Assembly (NCBI GenBank): GCA_964579675.1 | Contig: CAZOIA010000120.1 | Span: 1 to 17,227 of the forward strand | Direction: 5' to 3' | Source of the DNA: CAZOIA01 sp964579675 | GTDB taxonomy: Bacteria; Planctomycetota; Phycisphaerae; UBA1845; PWPN01 | Length of the DNA: 17,227 bases | In this document: piece by piece, positions 1 to 8,486 of the stretch | Layout: each line of letters begins with the position of its first letter | How positions within the stretch are numbered: the first letter of the stretch is position 1 | Notes under the pieces: generated by a model | What the model was told of the DNA's origin: nothing | What the model saw: only the letters and a program-made list of their open reading frames with translations | The model's database searches: none | Program-made: the position numbers and the translations under genes

Positions 1-100
1 GCATCCGCAGATACTCCCCTCCCTGACGGTCGGGGTTCGGAAAAGCGAGGTGCCTTCCCCTTCTCCGCCCGAAGGTCCCCGCCGGAACTGTCACGCACCC
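1..100. repeat. Dispersed ~100-bp repeat, copy 1
   Basis: Bases 1-100 align without gaps to 8715-8814 with four mismatches (window positions 55, 56, 60 and 94). The copy begins at the window edge, so it may extend further left. It is not convincingly coding in either copy. The two copies have unrelated right flanks, so homology ends near base 100. This is a family of interspersed intergenic repeats or a small non-autonomous element; I see no terminal inverted repeats. Confidence 0.85.
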
Positions 101-231
101 GATGCGGTGTTGATGCGTCCGTTGTTGCGGCCACCGCCGGGGTATATGATGATGTTGACCCGTTGGGATTCGAGGTGTTGAGGCTGCCGATTGAGGCAAT
201 CCTGCCGCCGCTGGCGCTGGTCCGACACGCG

Positions 232-1707
232 ATGCCCAAAGATGATCTCGAAACCCGGTTTGCCCAGTTCATTGCGGAAGAGGGTTTGCTCGCGCGGGAC
301 GGGCCCGTGGTGGCGGCGGTGTCGGGGGGGGCGGACTCGGTGGCGATGCTCCACCTGCTGTGCGACCTGAACCGGCGCGAGGACTGGTCGGTCAAGGTTC
401 ACGTGGCCCATCTGAATCATCGGCTCCGGGCCAAGGACTCGGACGAGGACGCTGCTTTCGTGGAACGGCTTGCCAGGGAGTTGCGGCTGCCGTGCACGAT
501 CGAGTCGGCGGAGGTGGAGCAGCGGTCCCGGGCGGATGGCGTATCGATCGAGCAGTCGGCCCGGCAATGCCGGTTCGAGTTCTACGAACGGGTCTGCCTG
601 CGGCTGGACGTGAAAGCCGTCGCGCTGGCCCACCATGCCGACGACAACGCGGAAACGATCCTGCACCGGATCGTGCGGGGAACCGGTCTTCGGGGTCTGG
701 GCGGTATCCCATGCGTAAGGCCCATCCGCAAGGGGAGCCACATTCGCGTCATCCGTCCGATGCTGGGCCTGCGGCGGGCGGAGATCGAGCGGTACCTGGC
801 GGACCGCCAGATCGCGCATCGCCACGACGCGACGAACGACTCGGCGTCGTACACCCGCAACCGGATGCGGCACGAGGTGCTCCCGCTTCTGCGCGAGCGG
901 TTCAACCCGCAGGTTGAGGATGCATTGATCCGGCTTGCGGAGCAGGCACGGGGGCTGGACGCGTACCTGACCGAGACCGGGGAGCGGATGCTGGAATCGC
1001 TGGTGATTGAGCATAACGACCGCGAACTGGTGCTGCACAGCCCCCCGCTGACCCGCAAGCCCCGGGTCATCCAGACGCAGTTGATCCGCAGGGCGATTCT
1101 GCGGATGGGGATCGGTGAGGGCGAGCTGACGTACGGGCACTTGGGGGCGGTGGCGGATCTGGCAGTGGGACACGAGGGGACCAAGGCGCTGGATTTGCCG
1201 GGGGGGTTGCGGGTCAGCCGGCGCTACGACCGGCTGGTGTTCGAACGGTCTTCGGGTGAGCGGATCGACACTGGAGGGCGGGGCGAGATTCGGGTCGCGA
1301 CGCACGGGACGACGGTTCTTCCCGCACACGGGCTGGAGCTCACGGTCGATACCGTGCCCGGCGACGGCGCGACGATCGCCGCTCATATCCATCAACTCAG
1401 CGGGCGAGGCCGGGCGTCCTACGAGGAGTGGGTCGATGCCGAGAAGGTCCATCCACCGCTGACCGCCCGCTCCCGCCGTCCAGGCGACCGGTTCTTCCCG
1501 TTGGGCATGACCGGGATGAAGAAGCTGTCCGATTTCTTCATCGACGAGAAGATCGACGCGAAGCTGCGGGAGCGCACGGTGGTATTATGCGACCAGCTCG
1601 GCCCGATCTGGGTTGTCCCGTTCCGGATCGACGAACGGGTTCGGCTCACCCGGGCGACCCGGCGGATTCTACGTCTGCGGGCCCGAGGGATGGGGGAAGC
1701 TGAATGA
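232..1707 (+). CDS. tilS: tRNA(Ile)-lysidine synthase TilS
   Basis: TilS ligates lysine to C34 of tRNA-Ile(CAU) in the cytoplasm using ATP, converting it from a Met-like to an AUA-reading tRNA. From the ATG at 232 the protein has 491 residues. The N-terminal PP-loop nucleotide-binding motif SGGADS is at residues 31-36, LNHRLR at 61-66 (the family H-x-x-H-x-x-R region), and HHADDNAET at about 134-142 followed by RGTGLRGLGGIP. The DATNDS...YTRNRMRHE segment follows. A C-terminal TilS domain (RRPGDRFFPLG...KKLSDFF, about 411-435) is present. The frame stays open back to a TTG at 163, but ATG 232 fits the family start better; neither start has a clear Shine-Dalgarno site. Length and motifs indicate an intact gene. 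Confidence 0.95.
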   Translation: MPKDDLETRFAQFIAEEGLLARDGPVVAAVSGGADSVAMLHLLCDLNRREDWSVKVHVAHLNHRLRAKDSDEDAAFVERLARELRLPCTIESAEVEQRSRADGVSIEQSARQCRFEFYERVCLRLDVKAVALAHHADDNAETILHRIVRGTGLRGLGGIPCVRPIRKGSHIRVIRPMLGLRRAEIERYLADRQIAHRHDATNDSASYTRNRMRHEVLPLLRERFNPQVEDALIRLAEQARGLDAYLTETGERMLESLVIEHNDRELVLHSPPLTRKPRVIQTQLIRRAILRMGIGEGELTYGHLGAVADLAVGHEGTKALDLPGGLRVSRRYDRLVFERSSGERIDTGGRGEIRVATHGTTVLPAHGLELTVDTVPGDGATIAAHIHQLSGRGRASYEEWVDAEKVHPPLTARSRRPGDRFFPLGMTGMKKLSDFFIDEKIDAKLRERTVVLCDQLGPIWVVPFRIDERVRLTRATRRILRLRARGMGEAE

Positions 1708-1769
1708 TGAGCGATGAATGATGAATGCTCAGAGGTTAGCGCTGAGAGCTGAATGCTGAAAGCTGAATA
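1708..1769. repeat. Simple-sequence tract directly after the tilS stop
   Basis: The 62 bases between tilS and the next gene consist largely of variations on GATGAATGATGAATG and AGCTGAATGCTGAAAGCTGAAT, a degenerate short-period repeat. The same motif family appears at 3051-3073 and, on the other strand, at 15773-15844. It leaves little room for a separate promoter, so the next gene may be cotranscribed with tilS. Confidence 0.65.
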
Positions 1770-3062
1770 ATGCTTGGAGGTGCGGATTCCGTTCTCGGCG
1801 TCGGAGGGCGGCGGTGGCTGCTCGTGCTCTTCGTGATCGCCGCGGCGCTCCGCGTAGGGTGGGTGGCGGTGCGGTTCTCAAGTGAGCGGGGAGCGGCGCT
1901 TCAGTACCCGGATGAGGAAGCTTATCGTCTGACCGCCCGATCGATAGCTGCGGGCGCGGGTCTGGCGGACGAGTTCGGGTTTCGGGCGACGTATATGCCG
2001 GCTTATCCGGCATTCCTCGCGTCGTTTGAGTGGCTGTCATGCCCGTTGTTCTGGGCCCGAATCGTCCAGGCGCTGCTGGGGGCATGGGTCGCGCCGGCGA
2101 CGTTCCTGCTCGCCCGCGAGTGGGCTCGGCTAGCGCCGGCAGGGCTCAATGGCCAGGTCAGTGGTGCCTGGATGGCGATTCTCCCCGGGCTCGCAGTGGC
2201 GTTTGACCCGTTCCTGATTTTCTTTTCTGGGTTGTTGCTAACCGAGACGTTGTTTGCGGCAGCGCTGGTTACGGCATGGACGTTGGTATTGCCGATCGGT
2301 CAAGCAGGCGACCGGGGCGGCGTTCGGCAAGCGTGTGCAGCAGGCGCGATGCTATGGGTGTGCGTGATGCTGCGGGCATCGGCGGTAATCCTGGTGATCC
2401 TGGTTCCCGTGGCGGTAACGGTGTGGCGACGATTCGATCGCGGCGGTGTTGCTGCGGGCGCGGTGATCGCGGGAGTTGTGATCGCGGGGCTGATTCCCTG
2501 GGCGGCGCGGAATCGGGTCGCAACGGGTGAGTGGCGGTGGCTGACGACCCGTGGAGGTATTTCCCTCTACGACGGGCTTCGGGAGGGGGCGACCGGGGCC
2601 AGTGACCTGGCTCACACCAAGAGGCTGGCCGCGGTGGCCGGAATGAGTGAAGTGGAGTGGGATTGCTACTTCCGGTCGCAGGCGTGGGCGGCGGCCCGGC
2701 GGGATCCGGTTCGCATGATTCGGCTGGGCTGGCGGAAGTTCCTGCGGACCTGGAGCCTGACGCCGAACGTCGAGCCGTATCGTCGCGGGCCCGCCGCAGT
2801 CATCAGTGCCGCGTGGATGCTGGTCGTGCTGGTCTCGGCTGCGGTGGGTTGGTTCGAGCACCGCGGGGCGGTGCGGTGGTGGGCGATGCTGCTGTTGCCG
2901 GTGCTTGCGTTCACGTTGCTGCACACGATCTTCGTGGGCAGCGTACGGTACCGCCTGCCGGTCATGCCGATGGTGATGGTGCTGTCGGCGGCCGGTGTGG
3001 CGGCGATGTTCGGGCGGTTGGCCGCCACCCGCAGGGAAGCGCGGCGACGAAGTCAGAAGTGA
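1770..3062 (+). CDS. GT-C type membrane glycosyltransferase (ArnT/PMT-like)
   Basis: A 430-residue polytopic membrane protein. The first helix (about residues 15-35) is followed by a periplasmic loop with YPDEEAYRLTARSI (D48, E49, E50) and then YMPAYPAFLA (75-84). That arrangement, an acidic residue in the first loop followed by a P-x-Y-P motif, is typical of GT-C fold enzymes such as ArnT and dolichyl-phosphate-mannose mannosyltransferases, which transfer sugars from polyprenyl-phosphate donors outside the membrane. Several further hydrophobic helices follow, and the tail is basic (RREARRRSQK). The substrate cannot be read from the sequence. The ATG at 1770 lies within the repeat-derived spacer; no clear ribosome binding site is visible. 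It is followed by the AsmA-like gene in the same orientation, which is compatible with an envelope role. Confidence 0.75.
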   Translation: MLGGADSVLGVGGRRWLLVLFVIAAALRVGWVAVRFSSERGAALQYPDEEAYRLTARSIAAGAGLADEFGFRATYMPAYPAFLASFEWLSCPLFWARIVQALLGAWVAPATFLLAREWARLAPAGLNGQVSGAWMAILPGLAVAFDPFLIFFSGLLLTETLFAAALVTAWTLVLPIGQAGDRGGVRQACAAGAMLWVCVMLRASAVILVILVPVAVTVWRRFDRGGVAAGAVIAGVVIAGLIPWAARNRVATGEWRWLTTRGGISLYDGLREGATGASDLAHTKRLAAVAGMSEVEWDCYFRSQAWAAARRDPVRMIRLGWRKFLRTWSLTPNVEPYRRGPAAVISAAWMLVVLVSAAVGWFEHRGAVRWWAMLLLPVLAFTLLHTIFVGSVRYRLPVMPMVMVLSAAGVAAMFGRLAATRREARRRSQK

Positions 3063-3073
3063 GAAGTGAGAAA
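3051..3073. repeat. Simple-sequence tract across the glycosyltransferase stop
   Basis: AGTCAGAAGTGAGAAGTGAG-type repeat with a period near 8. It spans the last codons and the TGA stop (3060-3062) of the glycosyltransferase and continues just past it. It belongs with the tracts at 1708-1769 and 15773-15844. Confidence 0.6.
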
Positions 3074-3127
3074 GGCCGTTTGGCCGCAATACGGTCGACT
3101 TAGCGCGATAGGCACGGAAACCAGGCT

Positions 3128-6100
3128 TTGAAAGACCCGATTGCGACATGGTGGCGCGGGCACCGGGAAGGGCGGCGGCTGGTGTCGGCCTGGCGACGGC
3201 GGGTCGGATTCGTGGTGCTGGTCCTGGTGGCGTCGGGATTCTTTGCGTATCGTTCGATTACCGAAGAGGCCCGGCTGCGGCAGTTTGCCGAACGCTGGCT
3301 TGAAGAGTTCACGGGGGGCGAGGCCGAGATCGACCAGGTCCGGTTCGATCTGTTCAACGGCCGGCTTCACCTGGTCGGGGTCAGACTGACGACGCCGGCG
3401 TCGGCGCGTTTCGACCCCCGTGACAACTCGTTGGAGTCCCGGACGGTCTTCCGTACCGCGACGTTGTTCCTGCGCTTGCGCCCGCTCAGCATTATCTCAG
3501 GCAACCTGGTGGTGCCGGAGATCATCGCGGTCAACCCGGAACTGACGCTTGTTCATCGGCTGTCCGACGGGCGGGGGAACTGGGAGGTGATGCTCGAGCG
3601 AAGAAAGGCACGGAGGAAACGGGAGGGGCCGCTCCGCTTGCCGGTCGTTCGTTTGCGCAACGCCAGGCTTGCCCAGTATCATCTGCAGGAGCGTGGTCGT
3701 TCGGGTGGTCAGCCCCAGATCGTGTATGCCGAGGCCCGACCGCTGGCCGAAGCGTCGGGGGTCTACGAGGTGGCGATCACCAAGATCCTCGAATCTCCCG
3801 ACTCGCAGGAGATGGTGGGCGAAGGCGGGCATCTCCAGATCGACATGAGGACGCTGGCGATCTCCGGCCAGCTCCCGACGATGACGATTAAGGAACTCCT
3901 GTTCACCGCGCCTCCGGAGATCGTTCACTGGCTGGATGTTCTGGCCTTACACGGCTATGTGCGGCCGGACACTTTTTCTTACGATCCCCGGACGCGCGGG
4001 CAGGCCGCCCTGACGCTTCGCGACGCGAGCTTATCCATCCCGCTCGAACCGGCCGACGAGGGTTTAGGCCCGGAGCAACGGTACATACGGCTCAAGGAAA
4101 TGGCCGGTACGATCCGGTTCGACGGGGCGCGGGCGGAGGCAGAGTTGGCCGGGCGCTTTCACGGCAGCCGCCTCGAAGTGAAGGGAAGCCTCGTTCTGCC
4201 CGGGGAGCAGACAACCCGCCTGGACGAGATCGGCTTCGATCTCGAATTGAAGACGTTCGAGGTGCCGCTGCCCCGGCAGGACGAAACGGCCGATCCCTCC
4301 GAGGTCCGTTTCGTGCGGCGATGGGAACGGCTGAGCAAGTTCGTGTACGAATACGACGGCCTGGGGAATGCGGACCTCGTCCTGCGGCTGCGCAAACCGC
4401 CGGGTGCGGGCAAGGACGTGAAGTTCGTCGAGGCAACACTGAGGCCGCAAGGGGCTTCCGGAAGATACTTCCGTTTTCCATATCGGCTCTGCGGGCTGAC
4501 CGGCACGGTTCACTTCCGCCCTGACGGCTGGGTCGAACTCAAGAATCTCAAGGGGACGCATAGCACAGGCCAGGTCGTCATCAGCGGGCTGGTGGGAGGA
4601 TATGTCTCCAAGGAGTGCAAGCTCGATATTCGGGCGGAGAACGTGGAGCTGGATGAGGATCTTCTTCGCTGCCTGTCCGAGCAAGACCAGGCATTGTGTC
4701 GTCGATTCCAGGCCCGGGCACGCATGGACCTGCGCGTGGAACTGGAACGAGAGGACTACGGGCCTGACAGCGAACCGAAGCCGTGGCAGAGTGTTATCGA
4801 GGTGACGTTCACCGACGGGGCGGTCAGGTTCGCGGGGTTCCCCTATCCGCTCGAACGATTGACCGGACGGATGAGGATCGCGAAGGACGAATTCCAGATC
4901 GACGACGTGTGTGCCGCCAGGGCCGATGCGAGAGTCTGCATCAATGGCTCCGCCCGGCGCTCCGGCAAAGGACCGGCGAGTGTGGACCTCGTTCTGGACG
5001 CCCGGGACGTCCCGCTCGATAAGGTCTTGGCCGACGCCCTGCCCGTCGATGCACGCAAGAGATACGAGCGATTCAAGCCGGCCGGTGAGATGGACCTTGC
5101 CGGCAGGCTGTTCACCGCCCCCGACGGCGAGCGAATCGAATACGATCTGACGGCATCTCTGGGCAAAGCCAGCTTGGACCTGCCCCCGACGACGGCCCGG
5201 CTGACGGATGCGACGGCGACGATCCGACTTGCTCCAACTCGTCTCGAGGTCGAATCGCTGGACGGCAGATTCGGCGAGGCGGTGGTTGAGCTGGAGGGGC
5301 ACGTGGGCATGGAAGCTGGGGATTCGAGCGTGTCGCTGCACGCGGCCTGCCCCGATCTGCCGCTCGATGAGTCACTCCACGCGGCGTTGCCGGCTTCGCT
5401 GCGGAAGGTCTGGGATTCCTTCCAGCCCCGCGGCGTGATCGGGCTGGACCTGCGTTACGACCGGCCGAGCCCGGCAACGCAGCCCGCCGAAGGGGCGGGA
5501 CCGTCCGCCAACTACACGGTGGAGATCGAGCCCAAGGACTGCCAGGCTGTCTATGCGGGCTTCCCCCTGCCGCTGACTGCCGTCAGGGGCCGGCTTGTGG
5601 CGACGCCCAAGCAGGTTGATATCCCCAAGATCACTGCACGACATGAGCAAACGGAACTCGAGTTGACGGGCAGGATTGATCTGTCATGCGATCCGACGCG
5701 AGTGGACCTGTCGATCGAAGCGACGGGCTTGACCTTCTCCGAGCCGTTGCGGCAGGCGGTTCCGTGGCGGCTCCGCCGGCGGTGGAATGAAGCCAACCCC
5801 CAAGGAACAGTGGATCTGCGGATCGACAAGTTCACCGCCGTCGTTCAGCCCGGCGCATTGACGACGTGGGAGTTCCAGGGCGGGGCCGAACTGCACGACG
5901 TGTCGATCGCGCTGGGAACCGAGCTGACCAAGATCGATGGCAACATGACCGCCCGCGGGACGGTCGGGCAGACGTTCTCGCTCGAGGGCAAGGTGAACCT
6001 GAATCGCGCGCGGGTCGGTGATCGGCTGGTGACCGACGTGCGGGCGATGATGTCTCGCTCTGCGGACGATCCCGTCTTCCGCGTGTCGGACATCTTCGGT

Positions 6101-6751
6101 CAGTTCTGCGGCGGGACCATCGTCGGGCGAGCGGAGGTGGACTATTCGCCGGGCGGTCCCAAATACGGCCTGTCGTTCTCGGCGCGTGACGTTTCACTCG
6201 GGAAGTTCCTCAACGCCAAGCGCAAGCCGGGCGATGAGCCCGTGCAACTCAAGGGCCTGGTCGAGGGCAACCTGGTGCTGACCGGTCGGTTCGGCGATCT
6301 GCGGACCCGGCGCGGCGGGGGAACGATTCTGATCCGCGAAGCCCAGATGTTCAAGGTCCCGCTGCTGTTGGGGATCTTTCGGGTGATTCATCTGGCCATC
6401 GACGACGACAATGCCTTTCACAACGGCACACTTTCGTTCATCGTGGACGGCGATGAGCTTATCCTTGATGAGATCGATCTGCGGGGCAAGGCTTTCTCGA
6501 TGGTCGGGGCGGGGCGGGTTCGCACGCCGACGCAGGCCATGCACCTGATCCTGCTGGTCGGCAGCCCGCTGCGCTTGCCGAGAGTCGAGGTGCTCAGTGA
6601 ACTCCTGGAAGGCTTCGCGCGCGAACTGATGGAGGTGCACGTCGAGGGTACGCTGGATAAACCGACCTTCCGGGCCGAGATCGTTCGCAGTGTAAGCAAG
6701 ACCCTGGAGACGATCCTGAACGCCCGGCGCACGGGAGAGCAACGGCGGTAG
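3128..6751 (+). CDS. AsmA-like envelope protein with four internal repeats
   Basis: A 1207-residue protein with one N-terminal membrane helix (about 26-42) and a long extracytoplasmic part. The N-terminal EIDQVRFDLFNGRLHLVGV segment and the C-terminal block from about 1063 (GGGTILIREAQMFKVPLLLG, then VDGDELILDEIDLRG and GAGRVRTPTQ) are typical of AsmA-like/TamB-like proteins, which form long beta-grooves thought to carry phospholipids between inner and outer membrane. Four repeats start near residues 499, 619, 735 and 859. Each carries a V/L-D-L-x-x-x-A motif, a predicted helix (for example PLDKVLADALPVDARKRYE), P-x-G and a second D-L strand. A G-F-P-x-P-L motif recurs at about 568 and 809, with a related RFPYRL earlier. 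The start is a TTG at 3128; a GTG near 3182 is an alternative. It lies 65 bases after the glycosyltransferase, probably in the same unit. Confidence 0.8.
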   Translation: MKDPIATWWRGHREGRRLVSAWRRRVGFVVLVLVASGFFAYRSITEEARLRQFAERWLEEFTGGEAEIDQVRFDLFNGRLHLVGVRLTTPASARFDPRDNSLESRTVFRTATLFLRLRPLSIISGNLVVPEIIAVNPELTLVHRLSDGRGNWEVMLERRKARRKREGPLRLPVVRLRNARLAQYHLQERGRSGGQPQIVYAEARPLAEASGVYEVAITKILESPDSQEMVGEGGHLQIDMRTLAISGQLPTMTIKELLFTAPPEIVHWLDVLALHGYVRPDTFSYDPRTRGQAALTLRDASLSIPLEPADEGLGPEQRYIRLKEMAGTIRFDGARAEAELAGRFHGSRLEVKGSLVLPGEQTTRLDEIGFDLELKTFEVPLPRQDETADPSEVRFVRRWERLSKFVYEYDGLGNADLVLRLRKPPGAGKDVKFVEATLRPQGASGRYFRFPYRLCGLTGTVHFRPDGWVELKNLKGTHSTGQVVISGLVGGYVSKECKLDIRAENVELDEDLLRCLSEQDQALCRRFQARARMDLRVELEREDYGPDSEPKPWQSVIEVTFTDGAVRFAGFPYPLERLTGRMRIAKDEFQIDDVCAARADARVCINGSARRSGKGPASVDLVLDARDVPLDKVLADALPVDARKRYERFKPAGEMDLAGRLFTAPDGERIEYDLTASLGKASLDLPPTTARLTDATATIRLAPTRLEVESLDGRFGEAVVELEGHVGMEAGDSSVSLHAACPDLPLDESLHAALPASLRKVWDSFQPRGVIGLDLRYDRPSPATQPAEGAGPSANYTVEIEPKDCQAVYAGFPLPLTAVRGRLVATPKQVDIPKITARHEQTELELTGRIDLSCDPTRVDLSIEATGLTFSEPLRQAVPWRLRRRWNEANPQGTVDLRIDKFTAVVQPGALTTWEFQGGAELHDVSIALGTELTKIDGNMTARGTVGQTFSLEGKVNLNRARVGDRLVTDVRAMMSRSADDPVFRVSDIFGQFCGGTIVGRAEVDYSPGGPKYGLSFSARDVSLGKFLNAKRKPGDEPVQLKGLVEGNLVLTGRFGDLRTRRGGGTILIREAQMFKVPLLLGIFRVIHLAIDDDNAFHNGTLSFIVDGDELILDEIDLRGKAFSMVGAGRVRTPTQAMHLILLVGSPLRLPRVEVLSELLEGFARELMEVHVEGTLDKPTFRAEIVRSVSKTLETILNARRTGEQRR

Positions 6752-6835
6752 AGCCAATAAAGGGAACTTTCCGCTTTCTTGTACGTCTCGGCAAACCGCC
6801 TCACCCTCGATCGGGCTTGCGAGCCGATTGACGTG

Positions 6836-6871
6836 CGCCGCCCCGGCGAAAAGTAGAATACCCCTTTTTTT
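6836..6871 (+). terminator. Possible weak terminator after the AsmA-like gene
   Basis: A small GC hairpin (CGCCG-CCC-CGGCG, 6836-6848) is followed 16 bases later by seven T (6865-6871). A second hairpin with a bulge lies at 6810-6828. The gap between hairpin and T-run is too long for a classical intrinsic terminator, so this is only a candidate in the 125-base convergent gap. Confidence 0.2.
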
Positions 6872-6876
6872 CTCGC

Positions 6877-7326
6877 TCAGCGCAGGACGGCGGGCCGGCG
6901 GAGCCTGCCCTTCATGTCGCGGCGTCTGGGGCTCGGGGCCTGGAGCACTTTCATGGCTTTCCTGTTGTCTGCCACCTTGAATACGCCGTTTGTCTTCCCG
7001 CCGCGGGCGCCGGTGGTGCAGTAGGCGTAGCTGATGTTGATATGAGCTTCGGCCAGGCGGCCGCAGACGTCGGCCAGAGCACCCGGTTTGTTGGCCATTT
7101 CCACCACCAGCACGTCCGTCTCGGTGGTCGGCAGGTTGAGTTCCTTCAGTGCAGCCCGCGCCTTGTCCGTATCCGCCGCCACCAGCCGCAAGACGCCGTG
7201 CTCGCTGGAATCCATCATGGTCATGGCAATCACGTTGGTCTTGGCCTGGGCGAGTTGCCGGGCGACCTGGGCCAATACACCCGGCTTGTTGACCAGGAAT
7301 ACCGAGAATTGTGCCACTAACTCCAT
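6877..7326 (-). CDS. Tandem ACT-domain protein
   Basis: A 149-residue protein of two ACT domains, small amino-acid-binding regulatory modules. The first repeats the pattern FLVNKPGVLAQVARQLAQA (about 10-28) and the second EMANKPGALADVCGRLAEA (about 76-94), each with the N-K-P-G loop where ligands bind in ACT dimers. A basic tail of about 30 residues follows (PRRRDMKGRLRR). No catalytic domain is attached, so it is probably a free-standing amino-acid sensor; the ligand is unknown. The ATG at 7326 is set by a strong Shine-Dalgarno, GGAGGTG at 7331-7337. It has its own candidate promoter (7469-7477) and a leader of about 135 bases, and converges on the AsmA-like gene. Confidence 0.85.
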   Translation of the reverse strand: MELVAQFSVFLVNKPGVLAQVARQLAQAKTNVIAMTMMDSSEHGVLRLVAADTDKARAALKELNLPTTETDVLVVEMANKPGALADVCGRLAEAHINISYAYCTTGARGGKTNGVFKVADNRKAMKVLQAPSPRRRDMKGRLRRPAVLR

Positions 7327-7373
7327 CGTACACCTCCGATTGGCGGCTCACGAAGCGGCTTGCCAGGCATGGC

Positions 7374-7389
7374 GGCAGGACATTCTGCC
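7374..7389 (-). promoter_or_regulatory. Leader hairpin upstream of the ACT gene
   Basis: In the leader of the ACT gene a 5-bp perfect stem (GGCAG, 6-base loop, CTGCC) is visible. It matches no riboswitch class I know. It may be only a local structure of the 5' untranslated region. Confidence 0.25.
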
Positions 7390-7468
7390 TCAGACGCCGG
7401 CCCAGCAATCAGCTCGTCTCCTAGAAACATATCGGTCATGAAACGACCCGACCGGGTAGACAAAGATC

Positions 7469-7477
7469 ATTATAACA
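7469..7477 (-). promoter_or_regulatory. Extended -10 promoter for the ACT gene
   Basis: On the - strand the sequence reads TGTTATAAT, a perfect extended -10 element (TGnTATAAT). No good -35 hexamer is seen at 17 bases (GAGATA at best), which is common for extended -10 promoters. It overlaps the 3' end of the upstream membrane-protein gene. Transcription would begin near 7462. Confidence 0.55.
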
Positions 7478-8186
7478 CCTGCTCGTCACGGTATCTCTGA
7501 TGAGCCCCTCCGGCCAGGAAGAGTGGAAACACGATATCACTCAGGCAACAAGGCACCATCACCGCCACGATGATAAAGAGGAAGATGACGCCCACCGAAT
7601 CGATCCAACCGAGACGCCCGAACGGTCCGATGAGGTAGAAGATGCTCGCCATGCTCGACGAGAAGACGTGCAGCGAGTGTGAGAAGAAGGTACTCCGTCG
7701 CACGCCCCGGGACGCCGCCAGCCCGACGACCACGCCCACTGCCGCAAAAGACAACACCATCTGGGGATGCTGGATCACGCAGATGTGCCACGGCACGCGT
7801 TTGCCGAGCATCATCAACGAGAGGTGCGGCATAACGATATCGCTGAGCCCGCACACCCCGATGGCGCCGACCAGGCCGACGATCACTGCCTTGAGAACGC
7901 GCCGCTCATAACGCCAGAACATGGCCGTCGTCGCCGCGGCCGAGAACAGCATGTGCACCGGGTGGAACAGGTGAAACAGATCCCAAAACGGATTCCCGTG
8001 CTCATGAAGATCGTGACCAGGGGCCGCCTGGTCGATCGGCGTCAGGAAACAGATGATCCCGGCAAGGGTCAGGCCGACAGCCACTGCGGACACGGAAAAG
8101 GGAAGGTGGTCCACCAGTTCGCCGTACAGGGCCGCCCGGTTCCCCGGCCACCCGTGTCCATGGGGGTGATCCTTGTGCTGAGGCAT
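7470..8186 (-). CDS. His-rich six-helix membrane protein, unknown family
   Basis: A 238-residue protein with a His-rich N-terminus (HKDHPHGHGW, residues 4-13), six predicted membrane helices (about 29-48, 68-91, 96-118, 133-158, 167-187, 194-226) and a His-rich loop before helix 2 (HDLHEHG...FHLFHPVH, 58-78). There is an internal duplication: H-P-V-H-M-L-F-S (75-82) with CGLSDIVMPHL (112-122), and H-S-L-H-V-F-S (170-176) with CCLSDIVFPLF (213-223). I do not recognise the family. His/Cys/Asp in membrane helices, plus the preceding Cys/His-rich regulator gene, suggest transport or sensing of a transition metal; that is inference. The ATG at 8186 has GAGG about 9 bases upstream and lies three bases after the regulator's stop, so the two genes form an operon. 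Confidence 0.75.
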   Translation of the reverse strand: MPQHKDHPHGHGWPGNRAALYGELVDHLPFSVSAVAVGLTLAGIICFLTPIDQAAPGHDLHEHGNPFWDLFHLFHPVHMLFSAAATTAMFWRYERRVLKAVIVGLVGAIGVCGLSDIVMPHLSLMMLGKRVPWHICVIQHPQMVLSFAAVGVVVGLAASRGVRRSTFFSHSLHVFSSSMASIFYLIGPFGRLGWIDSVGVIFLFIIVAVMVPCCLSDIVFPLFLAGGAHQRYRDEQVL

Positions 8187-8189
8187 GTT

Positions 8190-8486
8190 CTACGCCTCGG
8201 GCGGGCTCTTTCGCGCATCACGAGCGCAAACCAGATGCCACTCATGGCATTCATCGCATTCCCGCACCGCATGATCGGCGGCAAATACCTCCCAATGCCT
8301 CTTCTGCTCAGGCGTCAGGAGGCCGGCGCCCCGGCAAAGCGGGCAGATGTTGTCCAGGGCCGCCAGAATGGCCGATCGGATAAATGCCGAGCGATTGGGG
8401 ATCCCCTGCAAAACCTCCACCAGCGAGACCTGGGCCTTGAACGTGACGATTGCCTGCTTGTTCACAGCCATCGAATCGTAACCCAT
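8190..8486 (-). CDS. Ribbon-helix-helix regulator with Cys/His metal-site motif
   Basis: A 98-residue protein. Residues 11-45 (QAIVTFKAQVSLVEVL...NRSAFIRSAILAAL) fit a CopG/Arc/NikR-type ribbon-helix-helix DNA-binding fold: a beta-strand for the major groove, then two helices. The C-terminal half carries CPLC (48-51), H64, H72, CDECH (77-81), H84 and C87, a likely zinc or other metal site. That makes a metal-responsive repressor plausible, in the general manner of NikR, although the C-terminus is not the NikR ACT-like domain. The start used is the ATG at 8486; an in-frame ATG at 8471 (MAVNK) is equally possible, and neither has a clear ribosome binding site. It is first in an operon with the membrane protein, and an inverted repeat at 8522-8538 is a likely autoregulatory operator. 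Confidence 0.8.
   Translation of the reverse strand: MGYDSMAVNKQAIVTFKAQVSLVEVLQGIPNRSAFIRSAILAALDNICPLCRGAGLLTPEQKRHWEVFAADHAVRECDECHEWHLVCARDARKSPPEA

Noticed and set aside
91..1452. 453-codon open frame on the - strand opposite tilS
   Set aside because: It lies antisense to a clear tilS gene, is rich in Pro, Arg, Gln and His, and has no domain; it is a GC-rich shadow frame.
2352..3149. 265-codon - strand frame opposite the glycosyltransferase
   Set aside because: Low-complexity His/Arg/Pro-rich shadow of a membrane-protein gene.
4064..5341. 425-codon - strand frame opposite the AsmA-like gene
   Set aside because: Antisense to a gene with convincing family features and repeats; composition typical of shadow frames.
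6194..7408. 404-codon - strand frame overlapping the ACT gene and the AsmA-like gene
   Set aside because: It runs through two recognisable genes in another frame, and the ACT gene has a strong ribosome binding site in its own frame.
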